This document shows positions 1 through 10,144 of a stretch of DNA of 64,000 nt, piece after piece. The position numbers and the translations under genes are program-made. The notes below the pieces were generated by a model that ran no database searches, was not told the origin of the DNA, and saw nothing but the letters and a program-made list of their open reading frames with translations. Each line of letters opens with the position of its first letter. Positions within the stretch are counted from its first letter, which is position 1. Source of the DNA: Legionella antarctica (GTDB lineage: Bacteria > Pseudomonadota > Gammaproteobacteria > Legionellales > Legionellaceae); assembly GCF_011764505.1 (NCBI RefSeq), contig NZ_AP022839.1, positions 1,099,001 to 1,163,000 on the forward strand. The letters run 5' to 3'.

Positions 1-2
1 AA

Positions 3-167
3 AGAGATACTAAAAATGAATACACCGGTATCATTTCTATTATTGTTATTGTCATTATCGCTGTTGTTGCCATTTACTTATTTACCAAGAAACCGCAAAT
101 TGAATCAAAGGAAATAAAGGATGTTACTGTATCTTTAGTTACTTACCCTTTTTATAAGGGAGGATGA
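3..167 (+). CDS. C-terminal tail of a membrane protein (partial)
   Basis: An open frame enters from the left edge and stops with TGA at 165-167. It encodes a hydrophilic stretch, one strongly hydrophobic helix (GIISIIIVIVIIAVVAIYLF) and a charged tail with TKKPQIESKEIK, which is the look of a single-pass membrane anchor near a C-terminus. A second frame is also open here, so the reading frame is not certain. A terminator-like hairpin overlaps its end, which supports a gene ending here on the plus strand. The product cannot be named. Confidence 0.3.
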   Translation, partial: RDTKNEYTGIISIIVIVIIAVVAIYLFTKKPQIESKEIKDVTVSLVTYPFYKGG

Positions 168-190
168 AGCAGTAACTGTGATTTTTTTTT
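137..190 (+). terminator. Rho-independent terminator-like hairpin
   Basis: Outer arms AGTTACT (137-143) and AGTAACT (171-177) enclose a second hairpin CCCTT/AAGGG (146-150, 156-160), and nine T residues follow at 182-190. It lies at the end of the partial plus-strand frame and before the convergent minus-strand gene. Confidence 0.55.
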
Positions 191-258
191 AAGCTATCAT
201 CAATATTGAAGTCATTAAAGTGGGCTTTAAGTAACTAATTGTACTAAAAAATCAGATG

Positions 259-1647
259 TTATTTCTGGAACTGGAAAAAAGCAGGGCTATCTATGATCAG
301 AGCTTCATCAGCATGAAATTTCTTTGCCGTGTGCACTAAAGAGCTTTCAGCCTTTTTTCTTGCTCTGATATAGGATTCACTATCATCAACTGTACGAACG
401 AAATGGAATAACATTTCCTTCTTTTGTGCTGTTTTTAACATAACACCGTGGTGCCCGGTTTGTGAACTATAAGGGATATAAACATCAGGATTCTGGGAGA
501 TAAATGAGCCGAGATCATTACTTAATGTTCTGTGTCTATTATGAATATTCATAATATCCAATTTTTCTTGTTGGCTCAATCGGTCAAAACCAGGCGTTAG
601 TTTGAAATATGCCAACGTACCTAGGGCATATTGATTATATAACAGGGTTGATAAGGTAGGAAAGCGAAACGGATTGAGCATTAAATACTGATTTAAAAAA
701 TCAGGGCTGGTAAACCCATAAACTTCATCTGGATAAACATTTAATAATTTAAACTTATCAGGTCTTCTTTCTCTCATGATATCAAATAAACTGGAAACCC
801 CCTTTAACCCACCTTTTTTAAGAAGCCATGCATCGGCTTTAACTAAGTCACGTTCAGTGATATCCGGCTCACCGTGAACCTGAAGATTACCCAGATGTCC
901 ACCTTCCAGAAGTTTTGAATTCAGGTATTCCTGAATTGCATGGCCAAACGCCCCATGTAATCTCGAATCAGTATCAGGGTAATCAGGTGGATCAATAAAA
1001 ATCATCCCTTGTTTTAAAATTCGAAGAGCAGCTTCTTCCGGAACGACACCAAAAAAAGCGAACCAACCATTGGTCTTGAGGAAAGTGGCAGCGGTTCGAT
1101 GAGAAATAGCAATATTCACGTCATGTTTTTGCAATTGTTGGGTTAATATTTGTGTTAAAATTTCAATTGGATACTTAACAGCTAATATTTCTTTTGAAAT
1201 GATTGGAAAATAATATACTTCCTCAATTTCATCATCATCGGGAGCTTTATGGATCATGGCTGAACACTTATAGTATTTAGGACATAAGTTTTTTTTTAAT
1301 AGCTCATCTTTTATAATATGAGTACATAAGAAATTAGTGGCACATTCCTTTTCCAGATCATCAAAGATCCTGTCAAGCAATAGTTTTCCACTTACTAAAT
1401 GATTAAAAAGTATTGCTTTAACGTAGAGAGTTTTTTTGAACCGTTCAAAAGATACATCATCAGGTTTTTTAGTCACCTTACACAAGCCGGCATAAATATC
1501 CTCAGTCAAATCGTATAAATCAGATAACATGATTTCCAAATGGGCATCACAAGGCTTATAGCGTTGTTTATTTTCAGCTATTTGGGTTTGGCTTGGTGGA
1601 TTAAACGAAACAATATTGGGCATCATTGTCACAAATTGATTATTCAT
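259..1647 (-). CDS. Unrecognised 462-aa protein
   Basis: A long minus-strand frame with no signal peptide, no membrane helix and no motif I recognise. The protein is mixed alpha/beta in character, with an acidic patch (PDDDEIEEVYYF, about residue 137) and an aromatic/proline-rich centre (GMIFIDPPDYPDTDSRLHGAFGHAIQEYL). Length and isolation from any operon fit a Legionella accessory or effector-type protein, but there is no clear E-block or eukaryotic domain to support translocation. Coding density and lack of internal stops make the gene itself likely. The next gene upstream (1832-2512) is on the same strand about 180 bp away. Confidence 0.75.
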   Translation of the reverse strand: MNNQFVTMMPNIVSFNPPSQTQIAENKQRYKPCDAHLEIMLSDLYDLTEDIYAGLCKVTKKPDDVSFERFKKTLYVKAILFNHLVSGKLLLDRIFDDLEKECATNFLCTHIIKDELLKKNLCPKYYKCSAMIHKAPDDDEIEEVYYFPIISKEILAVKYPIEILTQILTQQLQKHDVNIAISHRTAATFLKTNGWFAFFGVVPEEAALRILKQGMIFIDPPDYPDTDSRLHGAFGHAIQEYLNSKLLEGGHLGNLQVHGEPDITERDLVKADAWLLKKGGLKGVSSLFDIMRERRPDKFKLLNVYPDEVYGFTSPDFLNQYLMLNPFRFPTLSTLLYNQYALGTLAYFKLTPGFDRLSQQEKLDIMNIHNRHRTLSNDLGSFISQNPDVYIPYSSQTGHHGVMLKTAQKKEMLFHFVRTVDDSESYIRARKKAESSLVHTAKKFHADEALIIDSPAFFQFQK

Positions 1648-1831
1648 ATATTTTATTTTACTTTGTGAAAATTAAAATAATATTAACTGGTACCGTTAGG
1701 GTTACTGACAACTCATTTTTAAAACCTGAGGTACTCAAGACTTGTTTGCGGGATCTGGAATCTCGCGCAAAACACAAGCACCTTAGGTTCGAGAAGATCT
1801 AATCGTAAGACCATTTGTAAACAGAGTCTGG

Positions 1832-2512
1832 TTAAGGATACGAGTTGGCGTTTAAAAATTTAATAATATGATTATTAATCTCGTCTTGAACAGACTGAGG
1901 GCCTCTGTCACACATATCCATGTGCCTGATATTTAATGAAATCAAATTGATGTTAGTTCTGTTCTGTTCTAAAGAAGGTAAAACACCTGGGTCTGCTCTT
2001 GTATCTTTAGCTTGTAAATATAAAATAGGGACCTTATCTTTTTGCGGCAAGGGCATACGTAAATTGTCTAATGAAATTACTTTTGCTACATGTTCTGGAT
2101 AATTATGAGTAAAGAGCATTACCATTTCACCACCGTAGGAATGACCAATTAAAATTACCTGATCAAAGTCAAGCTGAGGGTTTTTTGCTTTCATCTTTTT
2201 TATAACATATAAAATATTGGTCACTCCTCGATCCCAAGCGGGTTTACCCCATTCATATAAGGAGGAAGTTTGTATTCGGGTGGGGTCGGTGTCGAGATCA
2301 TGTTGTATGCTTATAACAAAATAACCTTCTTCTGCAAGAGCTTTTGCGATGAAGGTATATTCGGAGTTTTTAATGGTGTAGCCATGATTTATAATAACCG
2401 GTGGTTTTAAATGAATTTTGGCATTTAGCGGTTTATTCGTTACATAGATTTCAAGGGGGATAATGCGATTTTTATTCATATCGAATAAGCTCATCTTTTG
2501 GGTCACGATCAT
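1832..2512 (-). CDS. Alpha/beta hydrolase, small
   Basis: A 226-aa protein with the alpha/beta-hydrolase pattern: an oxyanion-type stretch (PPVIINHGYTIKNSEY, about residues 38-53), the nucleophile elbow GHSYGG (about residue 123; G-x-S-x-G), an aspartate in the QAKDTRADPG segment and a late histidine (NIRHMDMCD, about residue 197). It lacks a signal peptide, so it is probably cytoplasmic. The substrate cannot be told from sequence; lipase/chlorophyllase-like or dienelactone-hydrolase-like folds are possible. It is divergent from the second hydrolase at 2756, with a 240-bp shared upstream region. Confidence 0.85.
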   Translation of the reverse strand: MIVTQKMSLFDMNKNRIIPLEIYVTNKPLNAKIHLKPPVIINHGYTIKNSEYTFIAKALAEEGYFVISIQHDLDTDPTRIQTSSLYEWGKPAWDRGVTNILYVIKKMKAKNPQLDFDQVILIGHSYGGEMVMLFTHNYPEHVAKVISLDNLRMPLPQKDKVPILYLQAKDTRADPGVLPSLEQNRTNINLISLNIRHMDMCDRGPQSVQDEINNHIIKFLNANSYP

Positions 2513-2755
2513 CCTCTCGCCTCTTGTATTGTTTAGACCAGCTAACAGTCCTGATTAAATTATAATTACTGCCAAAGATAGTAACTAATTGAATTGAATT
2601 TTTCTACACACGAAACATTATCTCTGTACGTGCCTTAAACTTACACCGGTGTGGTTGAAAAAAAATAAATGATCACCGATAGTGACATATAATTTGACCA
2701 TATCATTGGACAATTAGATGTTTTTTTAACAACACATAAATTTAAGGACCCAGAT

Positions 2756-3946
2756 ATGCAAGACTTAATGAAACCGCCGCTTTTTAATGCCCAATTGATT
2801 AGAAGTTTAGGATGCACCTCTTATCAAGGTGCAGAAATTGGTGAGTGTCTTGCAATAGCCGATAAAATCGAGCCTGGTAATAGGGAGAGCTGGTTTACGA
2901 ATTGGGTTAATTTTGCTGATAAGAACTATGATCTGGCTCAATCATACCGAAACCAGGGGCTTCAAATAGATGCGAAACTGGCTTATTTTCGCGCGTGTAC
3001 CTATTACCGTACTGCGTTCTTTTTCCTTGAAGATAATCCTGCGGATAGACGTATTGAAGAGGCATTGCAAAATAGCATTAACGCTTTTCATCAAGCTTTG
3101 AATTTATTTGAATCTCCGGTAGAACAGGTTGCTATTCCTTTTCAAGGCACAACCTTGCCAGGCTATCTTTATCTCAATAATTCCTCACCGAATATACCTA
3201 AACCACTTCTCATTGATACTGGGGGAGGAGACGGAACGAAAGAGGAGTCTTATTTCAGTACTGCTGCAGAAGCTTTAAAGCGTGGCATTCACTGCTTAAA
3301 TTTTGAAGGACCTGGACAAGGCAGTGTGTTACGTTTAAATAAAATTCCATTTATCTCTGATTGGGATCGGGTGATCGAAAAAGTAATTGATTTTGTCATT
3401 CAACGCCCTGAAATTGATCAAAGCAGGATCTTCCTGATAGGCAGAAGTTTTGGTGGTTATCTCGCAGCTCGTGCGGTCACGAAAGAGAAACGGGTAGCGG
3501 CCTGTATTGTTGATCCCGGAATATTTGATGCGAGCGGATCTATAGAATTAAAATTCAGGTCATTGGCTGATTCTAAATATCCTGAGTTGAAGAATGCTAG
3601 CTTACCAGAAATAGTAGAGCAGTTGATGAAAGAAGATGATCAGACACGATTTATGATGGATAGTCGCAAATGGCGGTTTGGTGCTAAAACTATTACAGAC
3701 ATGATCGAGATAACACGTAAATACACCTTGGAAGGATTAGTTGAAAACATTCAGTGTCCCATGCTTGTTTGCGATAATACCCTGGAGTACATCACGTTGG
3801 GTCAAGCAAAAAAACTTTATAATCAATTACAATGCAAAAAACAGTATGTTCTTTTCAATGGAGAAAATGGAACAGGCGGGCATTGCGAACCGCTTGCTCC
3901 GCGATTATTTAGTGCTCAAGTTTATGCTTGGCTTAACACTTTGTAA
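2756..3946 (+). CDS. FrsA / pseudooxynicotine-hydrolase-type alpha/beta hydrolase
   Basis: A 396-aa protein with an N-terminal helical cap of about 130 residues followed by an alpha/beta-hydrolase domain. The nucleophile elbow is GRSFGGY (about residue 229), and the histidine lies near the end in GTGGHCEPLAPR. That layout, with a helical N-terminal region and a GGHCE histidine, is the one seen in the FrsA / 2,6-dihydroxypseudooxynicotine hydrolase group. Physiological substrate is unknown. The ATG at 2756 is preceded by AAGGA at 2743-2747, a good ribosome site. An IS3-type element begins 45 bp after the stop. Confidence 0.85.
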   Translation: MQDLMKPPLFNAQLIRSLGCTSYQGAEIGECLAIADKIEPGNRESWFTNWVNFADKNYDLAQSYRNQGLQIDAKLAYFRACTYYRTAFFFLEDNPADRRIEEALQNSINAFHQALNLFESPVEQVAIPFQGTTLPGYLYLNNSSPNIPKPLLIDTGGGDGTKEESYFSTAAEALKRGIHCLNFEGPGQGSVLRLNKIPFISDWDRVIEKVIDFVIQRPEIDQSRIFLIGRSFGGYLAARAVTKEKRVAACIVDPGIFDASGSIELKFRSLADSKYPELKNASLPEIVEQLMKEDDQTRFMMDSRKWRFGAKTITDMIEITRKYTLEGLVENIQCPMLVCDNTLEYITLGQAKKLYNQLQCKKQYVLFNGENGTGGHCEPLAPRLFSAQVYAWLNTL

Positions 3947-4055
3947 AATCACCTCTATTTATACCTGCTTGCACAGTAAGCTAAGGATATATATAGTGGA
4001 CCCCAAAAATGAGACAGTGGTGTAAAATAGAAACCATTGTTAAACGGGGTACCAA

Positions 4056-4340
4056 GTGGCTAAAAAAAAATTTACATCTGACTTCAAAGCAAAGGTAGCA
4101 ATTGAGGCATTAAAAAGTCACAAGACGACCAATGAATTGGCATCTGAATTTGAGGTGCATGCAACACAAATCAATCTGTGGAAAAAACAATTACTGGATG
4201 GAAGCAAGCAATTGTTTAGCGGCAAGCATGACAAAGACATGGACTCCATCATACAAGAACGAGATCGATTATACACGCAAATAGGCCAGCTAGCGGTTGA
4301 GTTAGACTGGCTTAAAAAAAAGACCGGTCATCTAAGTTGA
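4056..4340 (+). CDS. IS3-family transposase OrfA (element A)
   Basis: A 94-aa protein with an N-terminal helix-turn-helix of the HTH_Tnp_1 type (FTSDFKAKVAIEAL ... ATQINLWKKQLL) and a C-terminal leucine-zipper-like helix (ERDRLYTQIGQLAVELDWLKKK). It binds the element ends. Its last codons contain an A8 run (CTTAAAAAAAAG), the usual place for -1 ribosomal frameshifting into orfB, which begins at 4337 in the next frame to give the OrfAB fusion transposase. Confidence 0.9.
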   Translation: MAKKKFTSDFKAKVAIEALKSHKTTNELASEFEVHATQINLWKKQLLDGSKQLFSGKHDKDMDSIIQERDRLYTQIGQLAVELDWLKKKTGHLS

Positions 4341-5197
4341 GCGTGCGGGAGAAGCGAGCCATGATTGATGTCAATCACCCTACACTCAGCATCGTACGCC
4401 AATGTGCATTGGTTAATTTGTCACGCGCTAGCTACTATCGCACTGCTGGCGAAGGAATATGTACCGAGAGCCCAGAGAATCTGGCTTTGATGGTCTTGAT
4501 TGATGAGGAATACATGCGCCATCCTTTCTATGGAAGCAGAAAGATGCGTTCTTATTTACGTCGCCTTGGCCATGACGTTAACCGTAAGAGAGTGCAGCGT
4601 TTGATGCGGATCATGGGTCTGGTTTCAGTGGCACCAAAGCCGAATACGAGTAAAAAGAACAAGGAACAAAAGGTTTATCCCTACTTGCTACGTGGTTTAG
4701 TGATTGATCGACCCAATCAGGTTTGGTGCACCGATATTACCTACGTTAGGATGCAAGGAGGCTTTGTATATTTGGTGGCAATAATGGACTGGTATAGCCG
4801 CAAGGTGCTCTCTTGGAAGGTATCAAACAGCATGGATGATGACTTTTGTGTAAGCGCGTTGGAGAGCGCCATCAGGCTCCACGGCAGGCCTGATATTTTT
4901 AATACGGATCAAGGCTCCCAGTTTACCAGTAAGGCGTTTACCGATGTTTTAAAAGACCATGACATCAAAATTAGCATGGACGGGAAAGGTCGATGGATGG
5001 ATAATGTGTTCATTGAACGGCTATGGCGTTCAGTCAAATATGAAGATATTTACATAAAAGAATACGGAACAGTTTTAGCACTACGAAATGGTTTAAGGGT
5101 GTATTTCAAGTTTTATAACGACGAAAGACCTCATCAATCATTTGGAATATACACGCCGTCAGAGGTTTATGCTGGCCTATATGAGGCTGCAGCGTAA
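4337..5197 (+). CDS. IS3-family transposase OrfB (element A), DDE integrase
   Basis: A 286-aa protein with an HTH_21 segment (residues about 45-105) and an rve integrase core. The DDE residues are visible as D in VWCTDITYVRM, D in NTDQGSQFTS and E in ERLWRSVKYEDIY. It ends with the usual NDERPHQSFG..TPSEVY motif. The TTG at 4337 overlaps orfA; expression is probably by frameshifting rather than from this codon. Confidence 0.92.
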   Translation: MSVREKRAMIDVNHPTLSIVRQCALVNLSRASYYRTAGEGICTESPENLALMVLIDEEYMRHPFYGSRKMRSYLRRLGHDVNRKRVQRLMRIMGLVSVAPKPNTSKKNKEQKVYPYLLRGLVIDRPNQVWCTDITYVRMQGGFVYLVAIMDWYSRKVLSWKVSNSMDDDFCVSALESAIRLHGRPDIFNTDQGSQFTSKAFTDVLKDHDIKISMDGKGRWMDNVFIERLWRSVKYEDIYIKEYGTVLALRNGLRVYFKFYNDERPHQSFGIYTPSEVYAGLYEAAA

Positions 5198-5204
5198 TGG
5201 AATG

Positions 5205-5336
5205 CCTGTGGATATGTGGACGCGTCCTGCGGATCAGCCATCGCCCTTCGGGACATGTGGACAAGCCATGGATAACAAAAAGACGTTATCCACCGCTTGA
5301 CCACACTCGATGGCTTCGCGCCCACATACCCACAGG
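5205..5336. repeat. Long nested palindrome in the tail of IS element A
   Basis: Three nested arm pairs form one imperfect hairpin of about 130 nt. The outer arms are CCTGTGGATATGTGG (5205-5219) and CCACATACCCACAGG (5322-5336). The middle pair is AGCCATCG with CGATGGCT. The inner arms are GTGGACAAGCCATGGATAAC (5257-5276) and GTTATCCACCGCTTGACCAC (5285-5304). The inner arm holds TTATCCACC, one base from the DnaA box TTATCCACA. The open frame across it (5197-5454) is best read as chance. Confidence 0.8.
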
Positions 5337-5779
5337 CTCAATAACAGGTGTTTCATTAACTGCTATTGTGGTTGACTCGTGTGCTACGCACCCTCGTCAA
5401 CGAAAGAAAGTAGAATTAAAGTTATATCTTAAATTAAACGGATCGCTGTCTTGACAATGGGGTCCACTGTAATATTCATTATTATGCAGACCCTAATCTA
5501 TCAACTCCCACTCTATTCTATGCATGATTTAATATTTACTTAACAATTTAGCCATATAATGTTTATTTTTATATCTAAGTGAGCAATACATGCCTTTTTA
5601 TTCCTATGCAGAGAATATTTTTTTCTTTCAAAAGGTAATCGATCAGAAAATTTCTATGAAAGATGAGTTTAGGCTCGAAAGAAAAATGATGAGAAGTATA
5701 TCTAATATAGGCGCGGTTTTCTGGACACAAAAAAAGGTTTTTTAAGAGCTATTCTTCTTAATACAAAGAGGAGAATAAA

Positions 5780-6064
5780 ATGTCTAAAAAGCGAGCTTAT
5801 TATACGGCGGCCAAGAAGGCAAAAATAACGCTAGCTGCGATTGAGGGGAAACTCACACAAGCGCAAATTACCAGTGAATACGGTGTTCACGCAACGCAGG
5901 TAAAAACTTGGAAGCAATCGGCCATCAAAGCCATTAACGATTTATTCTCTGGGGCTAATGAAAAAGAAGCCAAGTCCCAAGAGCAGCTTGTTGAGGCATT
6001 ATATCAAGAAATTGGTCGACTTCAAGCGCAGCTATCTTGGCTAAAAAAAAAGCATGAACTTTAG
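5780..6064 (+). CDS. IS3-family transposase OrfA (element B, outer copy)
   Basis: A 94-aa OrfA with a helix-turn-helix (AKITLAAIEGKLTQAQI ... ATQVKTWKQSAI) and a terminal coiled helix (EALYQEIGRLQAQLSWLKKK). It is identical to the protein at 6491-6775. The ribosome site AGAGGAG lies 8 bases before the ATG. An A9 run just before its stop (CTAAAAAAAAAGC) is the likely frameshift site into orfB. It is intact, but its partner orfB is split, so this copy can make no complete OrfAB of its own. Confidence 0.9.
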   Translation: MSKKRAYYTAAKKAKITLAAIEGKLTQAQITSEYGVHATQVKTWKQSAIKAINDLFSGANEKEAKSQEQLVEALYQEIGRLQAQLSWLKKKHEL

Positions 6065-6490
6065 TCTGGATGAAAAGCGCGTCATGATTGATCCTCTTGC
6101 CGAGCTCACCATTCGTGAACAATGCTTGCTATTAGACTTGCCTGTTTCAAGTTATTATTATAGTGCCAAGCCCATTTCTGTCGAAGATGAAGCGCTTATG
6201 GCGCTACTTGATGAGCACTATCTGCAGTATCCATGTGAAGGTAAAATTAAGCGGGCAAGATGGCTGTCAAAAGAAGTAGGCTATCCTGTTGGTAAACGTC
6301 GAGTAAAAAAGTTGATGGAAATGATGGGGTTATCGACTGTTTACCCAAAGCCAAATACAAGCGTTCCCAATAAGGAGCATGAGGTGTTCCCTTATTTATT
6401 AAAAGAGGTGGATTAATATAGGCGCGGTTTTCTGGACACAAAAAAAGGTTTTTTAAGAGCTATTCTTCTTAATACAAAGAGGAGAATAAA

Positions 6491-6775
6491 ATGTCTAAAA
6501 AGCGAGCTTATTATACGGCGGCCAAGAAGGCAAAAATAACGCTAGCTGCGATTGAGGGGAAACTCACACAAGCGCAAATTACCAGTGAATACGGTGTTCA
6601 CGCAACGCAGGTAAAAACTTGGAAGCAATCGGCCATCAAAGCCATTAACGATTTATTCTCTGGGGCTAATGAAAAAGAAGCCAAGTCCCAAGAGCAGCTT
6701 GTTGAGGCATTATATCAAGAAATTGGTCGACTTCAAGCGCAGCTATCTTGGCTAAAAAAAAAGCATGAACTTTAG
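6491..6775 (+). CDS. IS3-family transposase OrfA (element B, inner copy)
   Basis: A 94-aa OrfA with the same sequence as the protein at 5780-6064, including the helix-turn-helix, the terminal coiled helix and the A9 frameshift tract at its end. It overlaps the start of its orfB by 11 bases. It is intact, but its orfB is broken by the IS21-family insertion at 7239. Confidence 0.9.
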   Translation: MSKKRAYYTAAKKAKITLAAIEGKLTQAQITSEYGVHATQVKTWKQSAIKAINDLFSGANEKEAKSQEQLVEALYQEIGRLQAQLSWLKKKHEL

Positions 6776-7325
6776 TCTGGATGAAAAGCGCGTCATGATT
6801 GATCCTCTTGCCGAGCTCACCATTCGTGAACAATGCTTGCTATTAGACTTGCCTGTTTCAAGTTATTATTATAGTGCCAAGCCCATTTCTGTCGAAGATG
6901 AAGCGCTTATGGCGCTACTTGATGAGCACTATCTGCAGTATCCATGTGAAGGTAAAATTAAGCGGGCAAGATGGCTGTCAAAAGAAGTAGGCTATCCTGT
7001 TGGTAAACGTCGAGTAAAAAAGTTGATGGAAATGATGGGGTTATCGACTGTTTACCCAAAGCCAAATACAAGCGTTCCCAATAAGGAGCATGAGGTGTTC
7101 CCTTATTTATTAAAAGAGGTGGATATCACCAAACCAAATCAGGTTTGGGCCGCAGATATCACCTACATCCGCATGAAAGGAAAGCATGTGTATTTAGTAG
7201 CTATTATGGACTGGTATAGTCGTTATGTGATTGGATGGTGTCAATCAGCATCCAATTTTGACCCTCAAACCGCATCCAAAATTGACCCTCAAAAACATAT
7301 CACATTGATTATTTACTTTACTGTT

Positions 7326-8054
7326 TTAGCTTCGATTTTTAAAGCGATAACTTTCATTTCCAGTCTCAACAATAGAGCAATGATGAGTCAATCTGTCCAG
7401 CATGGCTGCGGTCATTTTTGTATCACAAAACACCTTTGGCCATTCACCAAAATTTAAGTTTGTTGTAATGATTAATGATGTTTTTTCATATAATTTGCTA
7501 ACTAAATGAAACAACAGAGCTCCGCCCGCTTCAGAAAATGGTAAATATCCAAGCTCATCCAGGACAATAGCATCAAAATTTTGCAGGCGATTAGCTAGCC
7601 GTCCTGTATTAACTTGTTTTTTTTCTTGTTCTAATTTGTTGACCAGATCAACAACATTATAAAAACAAGCCCGCTTTCCTTGCTTAATTAAATTAGTTGC
7701 TATAGCAATAGCTAAGTGCGTTTTACCAGAGCCCGTGCCACCCACAAAAATAATATTGCGCCCAGCATCAACAAAGCTCCCTGCGTGCAATAAACTTATT
7801 TCTTCTTCATTAACAGGATGTTGCGTAAAATCAAATTGGCTTAAATTACGATTGACCGGGAATTTTGCGACACTCAGTTGATAATTAATAGCACGCGTTT
7901 TGCGTGTTATTTGTTCTGCTTCTAATAGCATAGATAACCACTCATAATGAGTTAGTTTCACCAAAGGCTTCGACTCTTCATAGGCTAGCAACCTATCTAA
8001 CATGCCTTGTAATTTTAATATCTTAAGCAACTCAGATAATTTAGTGAATGGCAT
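7326..8054 (-). CDS. istB: IS21-family helper ATPase IstB
   Basis: A 242-aa AAA+ protein with Walker [10 protein letters not shown] (about residue 105), Walker [11 protein letters not shown] (about residue 166) and the Arg-rich end typical of IstB. It works with IstA to choose and load target DNA. Its ATG overlaps the last 14 bases of istA, so the two are translationally coupled. The second IS21-family element in this window (51735-54362) encodes a clearly different IstB. Confidence 0.93.
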   Translation of the reverse strand: MPFTKLSELLKILKLQGMLDRLLAYEESKPLVKLTHYEWLSMLLEAEQITRKTRAINYQLSVAKFPVNRNLSQFDFTQHPVNEEEISLLHAGSFVDAGRNIIFVGGTGSGKTHLAIAIATNLIKQGKRACFYNVVDLVNKLEQEKKQVNTGRLANRLQNFDAIVLDELGYLPFSEAGGALLFHLVSKLYEKTSLIITTNLNFGEWPKVFCDTKMTAAMLDRLTHHCSIVETGNESYRFKNRS

Positions 8055-9543
8055 GATTTGCTCCCGTTAAGAGTAAATTATATTTATGACAATTACTTGT
8101 GGGTTCTTCCTTTAAGATTAATCCAGCGGGCATTGTCGTTGCTTGAGGAAGTGCTGTAGGCCGTAATCGATGCAACGCATTAAGAATATAATCACGGCTA
8201 ACCACCTGCTCTGTTAGCGCTAATTCACAGGCTACACTCACCGCCTCAATGCCATGCTCACTCATTGCCAACAGCACCTCAACGCATTCTCTGTCACCAC
8301 CACGGCGCTTCATGAGAATGCTTTTGATTTTTAAAATGGCTGGTGGTAATTGCCAGTCTTTGAATGGAGCACCATTGCGTAATGCCCCTGGCTTGCGCTC
8401 CAGTAAAGGTAAATAATGCCATGGATTAAACAGTGTTTTATTGCGGCCAAAGGTGCGTTGGTGGCAACCGATGGACTCATTACCTGAAAATACCTCTATA
8501 GTTAATGCGTATATCCTGAGCGTCACCATCTGGTTGGCATAGGCACAATCAACGCTATAACGATTTCTATCGCAATGAATCAAGCAGGTTGAATGTACTA
8601 GAGTTGAAACTTCTTTATACCCATCAAATGGATGATTTAACGCTCTAAAATGAGTTCTTTCTTCTTGAAATACAGCGTCAACAGTTAGTTCTTGTTGTTC
8701 TGGGTGATGCCTTTTCTCGGCCAATAATTGGCATTGCTGCTGAAGATGTTCATTTAATAACGACAAGGTTTCATATTTAAGACGTGGTTTAAATACCCAG
8801 TCACGTACATTATCAACTTGATTTTCAATCTGCCCCTTTTCCCATCCGGCTGCGGGATTGCAGGCTGTAGGTTCAATTAAGTAATGATCCATTAATGCCA
8901 AAAATCGCCGGTTAAAAGCACGCTCCTTACCCTTGAAAACACTATCTACCGCCGTTTTCATGTTGTCATAAATACCTCTTAGCGTTAAGCCACCAAAAAA
9001 TTTGAAGGCTAAATTATGCGCATCAAATAACATTTCTTGAGTTTCTCGAGGATATGCTACAAGAAAAAATTTACGGCTGTAGCTTAAACGAAATTGAGCT
9101 ACTTTGATTTTTTGAACAACGCCTGCAAGCTCTACAGTTTCTTCACTCCAATCAAACTGATAGGCCTCTCCGGGATGATAGTATTGTGGAATATAGGCTT
9201 TTAATGACTCTCGACTCGTACAGCGCCATACTTTAACAAAACGCTGGACACTATCATAAGAACCGCAATAGCCACTTTCTTTTAGTTGAGTGTAGTACTT
9301 CATTGCACTACGGCGTTCCTTTTTCGATAACTTGTGGTCGTTGTTCAACCATGATACCAACGTCTCTTTGAAGATATTCAGTGCAGGTAGTGGTTGAATG
9401 GAGCGTTGATAATTTTTCCCAGACTTTTCTGCTCGGATTACCCGTCTAACTGTATTACGCGATAATCCTGTTGTGCGAACAATTTCCGCAATAGTTAATT
9501 TTTGCACATGAAACATGCGCCTAATTTTTGCTTCTGTTTCCAT
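8041..9543 (-). CDS. istA: IS21-family transposase IstA
   Basis: A roughly 500-aa transposase with an N-terminal helix-turn-helix ([22 protein letters not shown], minus one end residue) and a DDE core ([22 protein letters not shown]; the glutamate in [16 protein letters not shown]). The C-terminal domain is of the Mu-type beta-barrel kind. I prefer the ATG at 9543 (METEAKIR), which has GAGGA upstream, over the one at 9552. Confidence 0.92.
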   Translation of the reverse strand: METEAKIRRMFHVQKLTIAEIVRTTGLSRNTVRRVIRAEKSGKNYQRSIQPLPALNIFKETLVSWLNNDHKLSKKERRSAMKYYTQLKESGYCGSYDSVQRFVKVWRCTSRESLKAYIPQYYHPGEAYQFDWSEETVELAGVVQKIKVAQFRLSYSRKFFLVAYPRETQEMLFDAHNLAFKFFGGLTLRGIYDNMKTAVDSVFKGKERAFNRRFLALMDHYLIEPTACNPAAGWEKGQIENQVDNVRDWVFKPRLKYETLSLLNEHLQQQCQLLAEKRHHPEQQELTVDAVFQEERTHFRALNHPFDGYKEVSTLVHSTCLIHCDRNRYSVDCAYANQMVTLRIYALTIEVFSGNESIGCHQRTFGRNKTLFNPWHYLPLLERKPGALRNGAPFKDWQLPPAILKIKSILMKRRGGDRECVEVLLAMSEHGIEAVSVACELALTEQVVSRDYILNALHRLRPTALPQATTMPAGLILKEEPTSNCHKYNLLLTGANHAIH

Positions 9544-10067
9544 GATCAACATCCTCTAATTCCCTCTAGATTATTAAAATCTAGAGTACACGTTTTACTC
9601 GATTTTAGAGGGTCAAAATTGGATGCTGATTTACCCTAAAAGGGGGTCATTTTTGCATGCTGATTTACATTGGATGGGCTATTTCACCTACTATGGAGGC
9701 TGAATTTTGTATTGAGGCGCTTAGAAACGCTTTGCTGCATTCGCGTTGTGAGATCTTTAACACGGATCAGGGTTCTCAATTTACCTCAAAAGATTGGATA
9801 AATACGCTAAAATCTCACCACATTTCTATCAGCATGGATGGGCGAGGACGTTATTTAGATAATATATTTATCGAGCGATTGTGGCGTAGTGTTAAGCAAG
9901 AAAAAATCTACCGGTATGATTTTGATACAATTGAAGAGGTTGAGCTGGCCTTAACGGAGTATTTTGAGTATTATAATAACCGAAGGCTTCACCAGTCCTT
10001 TAATTATTTAACGCCCGCAGAGGTGTATTATGGCCGGAAAAGACCATAAACCCTAAATGAGAGCGTC

Positions 10068-10144
10068 ATGACTTACCCACAAGGCCCACAGGCCTATACG
10101 AGAAAGTGAAGCTCTCCTGACCTGTGGACTTGTGGATAAGTCAT
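10068..10144. repeat. Long palindrome with a perfect DnaA-box-like 9-mer, inner IS3 copy
   Basis: Arms ATGACTTACCCACAAGGCC... (from 10068) and CCTGTGGACTTGTGGATAAG plus TCAT (10121-10144) pair over about 24 bases with few mismatches. The right arm contains TGTGGATAA, the complement of TTATCCACA. It sits just after the orfB stop, inside the element. The same segment recurs in the outer copy at 10823-10899. Confidence 0.85.

Larger units (their letters stand above)
3992..5471 (+). mobile_element. IS3-family element A, complete, 1480 bp
   Basis: Terminal inverted repeats read TATAGTGGACCCC at 3992 and, on the other strand, TACAGTGGACCCC ending at 5471. The 3-bp sequence ATA flanks both ends (3989-3991 and 5472-5474), as expected for IS3-family insertion. 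Inside are overlapping orfA and orfB and a 270-bp non-coding tail with a long palindrome. All parts look intact, so the copy may be active. Confidence 0.85.
7239..9669 (-). mobile_element. IS21-family element 1, 2431 bp
   Basis: Its ends are TGTCAATCAGCATCC at 7239 and, on the other strand, TGTAAATCAGCATGC ending at 9669. TTGGATGG is duplicated on both sides (7231-7238, 9670-9677). Each end carries two repeats of a CAGCATCCAATTTTGACCC-like unit, as is usual for IS21-family multiple terminal repeats. It encodes istA and istB in overlapping frames and looks complete. Confidence 0.92.
6765..10049 (+). pseudogene. IS3-family OrfB of the inner copy, split by IS21-family element
   Basis: The parts are 6765-7238 and 9678-10049, which join at TTGGATGG to give 281 residues. 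The first half keeps the HTH region and the first catalytic aspartate (VWAADITYIRM). The second half keeps the later D and E (NTDQGSQFTS, ERLWRSVKQ). In both copies of element B, orfB is therefore inactivated. Confidence 0.9.

Noticed and set aside
5197..5454. 85-residue frame in the tail of IS element A
   Set aside because: It runs through a long palindrome, has no ribosome site and has an amino-acid mix unlike a protein.
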